From: Lentimicrobium sp.
GTDB lineage: Bacteria; Bacteroidota; Bacteroidia; Bacteroidales; Lentimicrobiaceae
Reading direction: 5' to 3'
Assembly: GCA_013336205.1 (NCBI GenBank)
Contig: JAAXUD010000261.1
Coordinates: forward strand, 1 to 5,027
Length of the DNA stretch: 5,027 nt
The notes below the pieces were generated by a model. That model was given only the letters and a program-made list of their open reading frames with translations. It was not told the origin of the DNA and did not search any database. Made by a program: the position numbers and the translations under genes. Numbering within the stretch: position 1 is the first letter of the stretch; each line of letters opens with the position of its first letter. Shown here piece after piece: positions 1 to 5,027 of the stretch.

Positions 1-191
1 CACCAATCGGTGTATATGTCAATAAAAATCATTTTTGGCTTTTTCTTGCTGAGCGTAACAGCTTCTTCAAGTGTCATCCATTTTATAGAGGCAGGTGCTT
101 TGTCTGAATTCTTTTGAGCCATTACAGAACCCGAAGTCAAGAAAACAGCAATCAGCGTAATTATCAGAGTTTTGAAATTTATGAAGTTCAT
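1..191 (-). CDS. Exported thioredoxin-family protein, N-terminal part only
   Basis: The reading frame runs off the left edge, so only about 63 residues are present. Residues 1-25 (from MNFINF) form a signal peptide: a short polar n-region, a hydrophobic core (LIITLIAVFL) and a likely cut after VMA before QK. The mature part contains IKWMTLEEAV, then KKPKMIFIDIYTDW, and the last two bases (TG) fit a Cys codon. A strand of the type MIFIDIYTDW followed by Cys is the lead-in to the CxxC active site of periplasmic thioredoxin-like proteins (Thioredoxin_7/DUF255-like), which act in disulfide reduction or as general redox partners. The CxxC itself is outside the window, so catalytic competence cannot be judged. 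A second in-frame ATG at 203 would add MSKI. I prefer 191 because the -7 box at 218-225 would leave the 203 start only about 11 leader bases. The gene lies 148 bp downstream of smpB on the same strand but appears to have its own promoter. Confidence 0.8.
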   Translation of the reverse strand, partial: MNFINFKTLIITLIAVFLTSGSVMAQKNSDKAPASIKWMTLEEAVTLSKKKPKMIFIDIYTDW

Positions 192-217
192 AATTTTTGA
201 CATTTGAGATTGAGGTT

Positions 218-225
218 CAAAGATA
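218..225 (-). promoter_or_regulatory. Bacteroidota -7 promoter box for the thioredoxin-like gene
   Basis: Read on the minus strand the octamer is TATCTTTG, an exact match to the TAnnTTTG -7 element of the Bacteroidota primary sigma factor. It lies 15-26 bp before the two possible start codons of the thioredoxin-like gene. No TTTG at the usual spacing of about 19 bp was found: the nearest TTTG-like block (239-242) is only 13 bp away, so the -33 half is weak or absent. The identical octamer precedes smpB. Confidence 0.6.
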
Positions 226-339
226 ATTGATTTGTCAGCAAAAATTAAAGAAGAAATCAGAAAACGTGCTGCAGCAAACCTGAGGATAGTCAGCCGGAAG
301 CTCAAACCTGCGACGAATAGTCATAATTAAGAAGATGGA

Positions 340-789
340 CTAATAATCCTTGTGTCGCTCAATTTCACGACGATTGTCCTTTGTTTTCAGGGTTTCGCGC
401 TTGTCGTAAAGCTTCTTTCCTTTGGCAATGGCTATTTTGATCTTAGCCAGGCCTTTTTCGTTGATAAAGAGCAGTGTGGGTATAATGGTCAGGCCTTTTT
501 CGCGGGTTTTGGTAATTATTTTTCGCAGTTCACGCCTGTTTAGCAATAATTTACGGTCACGTTTCGGTTCGTGATTTGAGTAGGTTCCGTATTTATATTC
601 ACTAATGTGAAGATTTTTAACAAACAACTCATTGCCTTCGAATGCGCAATAAGCATCCGTAAGGTTGGCTTTGCCTTCGCGCAGTGATTTTATTTCTGTA
701 CCTGTTAAAACAATGCCACAGATGAATTCTTCTGTTAGGAAGTATTCAAAACCTGCTTTCTTGTTTTTTATTGAGATACCTGCTGCCAT
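340..789 (-). CDS. smpB: SsrA-binding protein SmpB
   Basis: This is the 149-residue small basic protein that binds tmRNA (ssrA) and delivers it to the A site of ribosomes stalled on mRNAs lacking a stop codon, starting trans-translation. The length is close to the usual 150-160 residues. Recognisable family blocks are NKKAGFEYF (residues 9-17), the core LTGTEIKSLREGKANL (28-43), the RNA-binding stretch SNHEPKRDRKLLL (71-83) and the conserved KGKKLYDKRETLK (123-135). A lysine/arginine-rich C-terminal tail (136-149, ending ERHKDY) follows; in this family the tail is disordered in solution and enters the mRNA channel. The ATG at 789 gives a normal N-terminus for the family and sits about 16 bases after the transcription start predicted from the -7 box. 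The leader is A-rich with no Shine-Dalgarno, which is usual for this phylum. No tmRNA gene is visible in the window. The gene is intact. Confidence 0.97.
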   Translation of the reverse strand: MAAGISIKNKKAGFEYFLTEEFICGIVLTGTEIKSLREGKANLTDAYCAFEGNELFVKNLHISEYKYGTYSNHEPKRDRKLLLNRRELRKIITKTREKGLTIIPTLLFINEKGLAKIKIAIAKGKKLYDKRETLKTKDNRREIERHKDY

Positions 790-808
790 GTTGTTGTTTA
801 AAGGGCTG

Positions 809-838
809 CAAAGATATGAATTAAGGTGGATTTTCAGC
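809..838 (-). promoter_or_regulatory. smpB promoter (TAnnTTTG -7 box)
   Basis: On the minus strand 816-809 reads TATCTTTG, an exact Bacteroidota -7 element, 20 bp before the smpB ATG. The best upstream partner is GCTG at 838-835, 18 bp away, which matches the TTTG -33 consensus only at TG. The -7 call is good; the -33 call is weak. Confidence 0.6.
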
Positions 839-874
839 GGTTATGACCCGTTGTTCAGTCTATGAATTTTACTG

Positions 875-888
875 ATACATTGATGTAT
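875..888. promoter_or_regulatory. Palindrome ATACAT-TG-ATGTAT in the divergent intergenic region
   Basis: Two perfect 6-base arms are separated by two bases, between the divergent smpB and serine hydrolase genes. It lies upstream of the smpB -7 box (809-816) and upstream of the candidate hydrolase promoter (926-963). The symmetry fits a dimeric DNA-binding protein, but the arms are A/T-rich and short, so chance is a real alternative. No regulator is encoded nearby. Confidence 0.25.
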
Positions 889-925
889 TTTTCTGGAATT
901 GATCAGTGTTGGCAAAGTCTGTCAA

Positions 926-963
926 TTTGTGTATGCCATTTTTTGTTCTAATTTTACCTTTTG
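926..963 (+). promoter_or_regulatory. Candidate promoter of the serine hydrolase gene
   Basis: TTTG at 926-929 is followed after exactly 19 bp by TAATTTTA (949-956), which matches the Bacteroidota TAnnTTTG -7 box except for its last base. An overlapping alternative -7 is TACCTTTTG (955-963), which has one extra T and would make the spacer 25 bp. Either gives a leader of roughly 45-55 bases before the ATG at 1013. The motif type and placement are right, but neither -7 is a perfect match. Confidence 0.4.
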
Positions 964-1012
964 TCAGGTTGGTAAAGAATGCACTGACTAACTAACTGAA
1001 AATGTCCCTGTT

Positions 1013-2368
1013 ATGAAAAAAAAACTGCTTTATTCCATCCTTATTGTTCTGCTGGCAGGCATTACAGGTGGTGCAATTTATATCAATACCCTGCTTCCGA
1101 TTATTACCGGTTATGCCGCGAAAAACCTGGCATCTGCTGTTTTTATCTCCCATCGCAATCAGGCTGATGTTGAAGCGCTTGACCTGAATTTTTCAATCAT
1201 AAAATACACCTCCAACAAAGTTGATACAATTAATAAAAAGGTAACAAGCCGTTTTCTCTGGGGTAAATCAACTGCTGTTTGCAGAGACGGGTTCGGGTGC
1301 ACAATTGTGCATGGTGATGACGAAGAAGCCCTGAGGAGAATAGTATTCCCGGTCAATGCCAATGCTGTTTATAATCAGGATGCAAACCCCTGGCCAATGG
1401 GGAATATGATGCCGGATGTAAAAAGTAATGTTGACGATTTGCCAGGATTACAGGCAATCGCAGATAAACTGATAGAAAAGGACGCCTACAATGGTCATGC
1501 TTTTGCATTTGTGGTTTTGCATAAGGGCATTCCGGTTGTTGAAAAGTACAGACGGGAATTTAATGAGAAAACTCTTTTTCTTTCCTGGTCAATGGCCAAG
1601 AGTTTTACCAATACACTGGCCGGTATTATGGTCAAAGAGGGTAAGTTAGACGTTAACAAACCGGCAGATATTCCGGAATGGCAGAATGATGAGCGAAAGA
1701 AGATCACGATCAACAATTTGCTTCAGATGAAGAGTGGCCTTGAATGGAACGAAGATTACGGGAGTGGCTCTGATGTTAACCTGATGTTACACCGGGAATC
1801 TGATTTTGCAGCCTATGTTGCCGGCAAGTCGTTGGAATTCGCTCCCGGAACTGATTGGTATTACTCTTCCGGATCAACCAATATAGTAAGCTACCTTATC
1901 AGAAAAAAAATAAATAGCGACGATGCTTATTATCGCCTGGCTAAAGAACAGCTGTTTAACAGGCTGGGTATGCCTGACGCTGTTTTTGAAGTAGATGCGT
2001 CCGGCACACTCGTTGGTTCGTCCTATATTTACGCAACAGCCCGTGATTATGCACGTTATGCAATGCTTTATCTTCAGGATGGTGTATTTAACGGAGTGAG
2101 GATTCTGCCTGAAGGCTGGGTAAAATATACGACAACTCCGGTTTCGGGTAGTGACGGGGCTTATGGTTCATCTTTCTGGTTGAATCAGAATAAGGAATTT
2201 TCTGCGGCACCTGCCAGTATGTATTATTGTAAAGGTCACGACGGTCAACGCATCTTTATCCTGCCCGATGAGCAATTGGCTGTAGTTATTCTTGGCTATT
2301 CGCCTAAGCCTGATAATGTTATGGACTTTAACCGGCTATTGGGCGATGTAATCGCTGCAGTTGATTAG
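1013..2368 (+). CDS. Membrane-anchored serine hydrolase, class C beta-lactamase/PBP fold (PF00144)
   Basis: This 451-residue protein has an uncleaved-looking N-terminal membrane anchor (MKKK followed by hydrophobic residues 5-29), which should place the enzyme in the periplasm. Residues 30-140 are an N-terminal extension with ITGYAAKNLASAVFIS and a Cys pair (C90, C96 in VCRDGFGCTIV), a lead-in I recall from a subgroup of serine hydrolases related to 6-aminohexanoate-dimer hydrolase. The beta-lactamase domain spans about 145-450. Its three active-site motifs are present: S193-M-A-K196 (nucleophile and general base), Y284-S-S286 (the YxS/N motif) and H409-D-G411, taking the place of KTG. The HxG form is common in esterases, amidases and D-aminopeptidase-like members, so the substrate is more likely an ester or amide or a peptidoglycan fragment than a beta-lactam antibiotic. 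The family is functionally broad and the substrate cannot be read from sequence. The gene stands alone, divergent from smpB and convergent with the TonB receptor. The start is followed at once by lysines and a hydrophobic segment; the leader lacks a Shine-Dalgarno. Confidence 0.9.
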   Translation: MKKKLLYSILIVLLAGITGGAIYINTLLPIITGYAAKNLASAVFISHRNQADVEALDLNFSIIKYTSNKVDTINKKVTSRFLWGKSTAVCRDGFGCTIVHGDDEEALRRIVFPVNANAVYNQDANPWPMGNMMPDVKSNVDDLPGLQAIADKLIEKDAYNGHAFAFVVLHKGIPVVEKYRREFNEKTLFLSWSMAKSFTNTLAGIMVKEGKLDVNKPADIPEWQNDERKKITINNLLQMKSGLEWNEDYGSGSDVNLMLHRESDFAAYVAGKSLEFAPGTDWYYSSGSTNIVSYLIRKKINSDDAYYRLAKEQLFNRLGMPDAVFEVDASGTLVGSSYIYATARDYARYAMLYLQDGVFNGVRILPEGWVKYTTTPVSGSDGAYGSSFWLNQNKEFSAAPASMYYCKGHDGQRIFILPDEQLAVVILGYSPKPDNVMDFNRLLGDVIAAVD

Positions 2369-2429
2369 TTGCGTAATTGGGCACCGGAAAGTGGTCTCTG
2401 GTAAATTTTATTTTTAAAATAAAGCATAA

Positions 2430-2467
2430 AAAAAGGACTGCCTGCTTATTCAGCGGCAGTCCTTTTT
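2430..2467. terminator. Bidirectional intrinsic terminator between convergent genes
   Basis: A perfect 13-base inverted repeat pairs AAAAAGGACTGCC (2430-2442) with GGCAGTCCTTTTT (2455-2467) around a 12-base loop. GCT/AGC inside the loop can extend the stem past one bulged T. The plus strand ends in five T; the minus strand ends in seven T (the A run 2428-2434). It lies 10 bp after the receptor stop codon and about 60 bp after the hydrolase stop codon, so it can end both transcripts. The longer T run and closer spacing suit the receptor gene better. Confidence 0.92.
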
Positions 2468-2477
2468 CCTGACTTAA

Positions 2478-4730
2478 TCAGAATAAATCCATAGTCAGCG
2501 ACAGGAAGATATTCCTGCCTGGCGCATAGATAGGTTTTGGTGTGGTTCCGCTGATGGAGCGGTTCAGGTGTTCATAGTAGGCTTCGTCCAGCAGGTTTTG
2601 TATGCCGGCGGTTGCGCTGAATACTTTAGTAATCTGCCATAAAACATTCAGATCTATCAAGGTGAAAGCCGGGCTTACTTTTTCGCCAAAATCAGCTGAA
2701 ACCCTTTCCTGGCTGAGCACATGTCTGAAAGTTACCGATGGACGGAGTTTGCTGTTCAGATAACTTCCTGTCAGCGTATAACGAAAGTCCAGCGGTGCTA
2801 TTTCCGGTAGCGGTTCTTCATTATCAATGTTTTGGCCATAAGTGTAGGCAATTGCCATGCGGTGTTGCAGGTGTGCTGTTAATGTTTGATTCCAGCTTAG
2901 CTCAAAACCTGTTTTAAAAGCATTGTCAATATTGGTAAATCGTCGTACACCCGGACTCGTGGGAAATTTGGGAACAAGACTGGTATCTATTACAGATGAG
3001 ATATAATCCTGCTGCAATGAAGCGAAAAAATCGAGACTGATTGCTGACTTTTCGGTCTTATAGCTCAGGTTCATGTCAGCTTCATTGTTAACTTCAGAAT
3101 TTAGTTCTGGATTGCCCAGCAGTTCATAAGCATCCTGCCCGACCGGAAGGTAATTTATAAACCGCTCGGTCATATTGCCGCTTCTTTGAGCCCGGCCAAG
3201 CCAGAGTCCCAGCGAGAAATTCTCCCGGAGATGTTTTACTGCTCCCAGGCTAACCGAAGGGTTAAGTTGGGTTGATTCCGTATTTTCATAAATTTTACTG
3301 AATTCAGTTGCAGCATCATCAATACCCGATTGGTTTAACTCAAATCTGCCCGAAAAAATCAATGAAACAGTGTTAACTGAAAGTTGGTATTCTGCGAAGA
3401 GGGCACTTTTACTGATGGTTCCGTTTTGCCACACATTGTCATAAAAAACTTTTCCTGCATTAGGCCCGGCAATAAATTCCCGTTCCCTTTTGCCTTCGGC
3501 TTTATCAATCCGCAAATCGGCACCAGCAAACAATTTTGATTTTTCTGTTTGCCAACTGCCTTCTGTTTTGCCACCATAGGTTTTGGTTTTAGCAGGGGTA
3601 TTGGCATTCATGATTCGGGGCTCAATTGTTTTTGTCAGGTTGTCCATGTGATGATCAACAAACGTTGCAAAAATAGTTGTACCCCATGATTTCAGGTTTC
3701 TATCCCTGAAATTTACCCGGTGTTTTGCATTCAGCAGCCAGGTATCATCGCTTCTCAGATCCATAGGTAATGCCGGGAAATCGGTATCGCGGGCGAAGTT
3801 TCGGGTGGCTGAAAGGCTTACAGTCTGGCTATCGGAAATCTTCAATCCAAGCATAGCTCCCGCGCTGGCCCTCATAAAATCAGCAGGAACTGTATTCCCA
3901 TCGCCATCTTTATAGTCGGTACCTTTGGCAAAGGACCCAAAAAGCCTGAGATCGGCCTTTTTAGCGCTTATCCCGATGGTTCCTTCGTTACGGGTGACGG
4001 TTCCGTTGGTTTCAAAACTGCTGGTCAGTCTTCCATAGAGATGTTGTTTTTCTGAGAATTGCGGAGCCGCAGGTACATAATTAATGGTTGCTCCGAATGC
4101 ATTGCCATAACGCAGTGAATGGGGGCCTTTCTGAACCTCAATGTGGCTGATCATATTGGGCGCTACCTGGCTTGTGGGCGGGTCCATGCGGTTAGGGCAG
4201 GCTGCGGAAGCTGATTGTGCACCATCTATCACCACATTCAGCTGATCGTATTTGAATCCTCTGAAAACAGGATCGAAGCCATAGGCCCCGCTTTTACGGA
4301 TGGAACTGAATCCCTCAATGTTGTTGAGCAGATCGCCTCCATCGTGGGCCAGCCTGTCGCGGGAACTCAGCGCCAATACTGAATTACCGGAAACAGGTGT
4401 GTGGATTGCCACCACGGTTACCGGCTGAAGGGAGTAACTGACCTCTTCCTTATATACAACGCCGGTTTCAACCGCACGTTTAACTTCTGCAGGCGATAGC
4501 AGCCATTTACCGTAGTTGATGTGAGAAATTTCAAGTGAAACTTTTTCATAATACCGGATCGTAAAACTGCCATCCTTTCCGGTAATCCCTTTTTGATCAC
4601 CATATTTGAATGCAGCTTCCCGGACTGGTGTTTGCCGGCTGAAATCGAGTAATTTGATCTGTTGGGCTTTTAAACCAGGTAAGGTTAAAAGAAATATACC
4701 CAACAGAACGATGTATTTCGTTCGTGTCAT
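2478..4730 (-). CDS. TonB-dependent outer-membrane receptor, OprC/NosA-type copper receptor
   Basis: This 750-residue protein is predicted to bind and import a substrate across the outer membrane using TonB-ExbBD energy. Residues 1-22 are a signal peptide (hydrophobic IVLLGIFLLTLPG, cut after LKA). Residues 23-100 form a carboxypeptidase-regulatory-like domain (KGITGKDGSFTIRY), typical of Bacteroidota receptors. A possible TonB box lies near QPVTVVA (102-108). The plug spans about 110-225 and includes DPVFRGFKYDQLNVVIDGA and IEVQKGPHSLRYGNAFGATI. The 22-stranded barrel follows, ending in the usual aromatic terminus (MDLF). C178-P-N-R-M182 matches the CxxxM copper ligands of Pseudomonas OprC (C143, M147), and H360-H-M362 matches its HxM ligands (H323, M325). 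The gap from M to H is 178 residues here against 176 in OprC. Copper binding is thus well supported; import of copper as the physiological role is inferred. OprC is somewhat shorter (about 720 residues) and lacks the N-terminal domain. The ATG at 4730 directly precedes the signal peptide. The gene is intact and followed by a strong terminator. Confidence 0.92.
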   Translation of the reverse strand: MTRTKYIVLLGIFLLTLPGLKAQQIKLLDFSRQTPVREAAFKYGDQKGITGKDGSFTIRYYEKVSLEISHINYGKWLLSPAEVKRAVETGVVYKEEVSYSLQPVTVVAIHTPVSGNSVLALSSRDRLAHDGGDLLNNIEGFSSIRKSGAYGFDPVFRGFKYDQLNVVIDGAQSASAACPNRMDPPTSQVAPNMISHIEVQKGPHSLRYGNAFGATINYVPAAPQFSEKQHLYGRLTSSFETNGTVTRNEGTIGISAKKADLRLFGSFAKGTDYKDGDGNTVPADFMRASAGAMLGLKISDSQTVSLSATRNFARDTDFPALPMDLRSDDTWLLNAKHRVNFRDRNLKSWGTTIFATFVDHHMDNLTKTIEPRIMNANTPAKTKTYGGKTEGSWQTEKSKLFAGADLRIDKAEGKREREFIAGPNAGKVFYDNVWQNGTISKSALFAEYQLSVNTVSLIFSGRFELNQSGIDDAATEFSKIYENTESTQLNPSVSLGAVKHLRENFSLGLWLGRAQRSGNMTERFINYLPVGQDAYELLGNPELNSEVNNEADMNLSYKTEKSAISLDFFASLQQDYISSVIDTSLVPKFPTSPGVRRFTNIDNAFKTGFELSWNQTLTAHLQHRMAIAYTYGQNIDNEEPLPEIAPLDFRYTLTGSYLNSKLRPSVTFRHVLSQERVSADFGEKVSPAFTLIDLNVLWQITKVFSATAGIQNLLDEAYYEHLNRSISGTTPKPIYAPGRNIFLSLTMDLF

Positions 4731-4765
4731 CGTTTATTATTTGGAAGGTGTAAATAATGGTGAAA

Positions 4766-4796
4766 GAAATGTAATATCATGATATTGAACCTGAAA
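4766..4796 (-). promoter_or_regulatory. Candidate receptor promoter with a 14-bp palindromic operator
   Basis: On the minus strand TTTC (4796-4793), a 19-bp spacer and TACATTTC (4773-4766) resemble the Bacteroidota TTTG-N19-TAnnTTTG promoter, each box having C instead of the final G. The perfect palindrome AATATCATGATATT (4773-4786) falls in the spacer and touches the -7 box. A protein bound there would block RNA polymerase, the usual site for a repressor. This promoter would give a leader of roughly 30 bases before the ATG at 4730. The box matches are imperfect, so the promoter is tentative; the palindrome itself is certain. Confidence 0.35.
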
Positions 4797-4824
4797 CAGC
4801 CCAATACCTGAATTGCACTCTAAA

Positions 4825-4926
4825 CCATAGAATGAAAATAATACACTGTACTATGGAGACTTTCCTTTTCTTCAAATAGGTTATAACTGACAGAAAGTCT
4901 GGTTAGCATGGCTAAGCCTTATAACC
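4825..4926 (-). other. Cluster of abutting complementary arms, possible structured RNA
   Basis: Four complementary pairs lie in about 100 bases upstream of the receptor. P1 is 4926-4919 with 4886-4879 (GGTTATAA/TTATAACC). P2 is a hairpin, 4918-4911 with 4907-4901, with a 3-base loop and one bulged base. P3 is 4900-4893 with 4864-4857 (AGACTTTC/GAAAGTCT). P4 is 4856-4851 with 4830-4825 (CCATAG/CTATGG). P1 abuts P2, P2 abuts P3 and P3 abuts P4 with no bases between, which would allow coaxial stacking. P1 and P3 cross, so together they would form an H-type pseudoknot or two alternative folds. It does not match the cobalamin riboswitch sequence or another class I know. It overlaps the stop codon of the upstream partial ORF. 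Chance A/T-rich pairing remains possible. Confidence 0.25.
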
Positions 4927-5027
4927 GGTGAATTTGGGAGGGTGAAAAATTTCAATGATAACGGAGGGATTTTCAATCCATATATTCCTGATAAAATAGG
5001 TTTCTTCTTTTTCCTTAGGAACAAGAG
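4912..5027 (-). CDS. C-terminal end of an unidentified protein upstream of the receptor
   Basis: One minus-strand frame is open from the right edge to a TAG at 4914-4912, giving 37 residues that start LVPKEKEETYF and end IFHPPKFTGYKA. Its composition (mixed charged and aliphatic residues, a Pro-Pro-Lys near the end) is protein-like, whereas the competing open frame is a less natural string of K, L and P. The tail recalls small exported Bacteroidota proteins with a Pro-Pro-Lys/Arg terminus that often sit just upstream of metal-related TonB receptors (DUF6660 or HYC_CC_PP type). That is from memory of the pattern and not a confirmed match. The stop is 181 bp before the receptor ATG, so co-transcription is possible. 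The diagnostic Cys/His part of such a protein would lie outside the window. Confidence 0.45.
   Translation of the reverse strand, partial: LVPKEKEETYFIRNIWIENPSVIIEIFHPPKFTGYKA

Noticed and set aside
275..310. Direct repeat CAAACCTG at 275-282 and 303-310.
   Set aside because: Only two 8-base copies with no further structure; likely chance.
235..324. A 29-codon minus-strand ORF (starting MTIRRRFEL) between smpB and the thioredoxin-like gene.
   Set aside because: Low-complexity Phe-rich end, no recognised family, no promoter or ribosome-binding signal of its own; short open frames of this size are expected by chance.
352..865. Plus-strand open frames opposite smpB and across its start.
   Set aside because: They are antisense to a certain smpB, have no family features and no promoter; shadows of the real gene.
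3359..3607. An 82-codon minus-strand frame inside the receptor gene.
   Set aside because: It overlaps the certain receptor frame and has a repetitive Lys/Pro/Gln composition typical of an out-of-frame reading.
4731..4911. A cobalamin riboswitch upstream of the TonB receptor.
   Set aside because: Such switches are common before Bacteroidota TonB receptors, but no B12-box-like sequence is present on the minus strand here, and the protein carries a copper rather than a BtuB signature.
4901..4918. The GGTTAGC/GCTAAGCC hairpin as an intrinsic terminator of the upstream partial ORF.
   Set aside because: The stem overlaps the stop codon, is short and bulged, and no T run follows it on the minus strand.
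4880..5027. A second minus-strand frame open from the right edge to a TAA near 4880.
   Set aside because: Its Lys/Leu/Pro-heavy translation (beginning LLFLRKKKK) looks like an off-frame reading compared with the more protein-like frame ending at 4912.

Overview
The window looks like chromosomal DNA from a member of the Bacteroidota. It has TAnnTTTG-type -7 promoter boxes (two exact TATCTTTG copies on the minus strand), A-rich rather than Shine-Dalgarno leaders, and a TonB-dependent receptor with the Bacteroidota-style carboxypeptidase-regulatory-like N-terminal domain. No mobile element, CRISPR array, tRNA or rRNA was seen.

Layout from left to right. (1) Minus strand, cut by the left edge: the N-terminus of an exported thioredoxin-fold protein, ending exactly where the CxxC active site should begin, with its own -7 box. 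(2) Minus strand: smpB, the tmRNA partner protein, also with its own -7 box. (3) A 223-bp divergent intergenic region (790-1012) holding the smpB promoter, a 14-bp palindrome and a candidate promoter for the next gene. (4) Plus strand: a membrane-anchored serine hydrolase of the class C beta-lactamase/penicillin-binding-protein fold, with SMAK, YSS and HDG motifs. (5) A strong bidirectional hairpin terminator between convergent genes. (6) Minus strand: a 750-residue TonB-dependent outer-membrane receptor. (7) A 181-bp upstream region with a perfect palindrome inside a candidate promoter and a cluster of abutting complementary arms. (8) The last 37 codons of an unidentified minus-strand ORF entering from the right edge.

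The most informative gene is the receptor. It carries both halves of the copper-binding signature known from Pseudomonas OprC: CxxxM in the plug (C178, M182) and HxM in the barrel (H360, M362), at nearly the same spacing as in OprC. It is therefore probably an OprC/NosA-type copper receptor, here joined to a Bacteroidota N-terminal domain. Its upstream DNA has operator-like and RNA-structure-like signals that could make it metal-regulated, and the partial ORF before it may be a small accessory protein of the same locus. The other genes (thioredoxin-like, smpB, hydrolase) look like independent transcription units with no evident link to copper.
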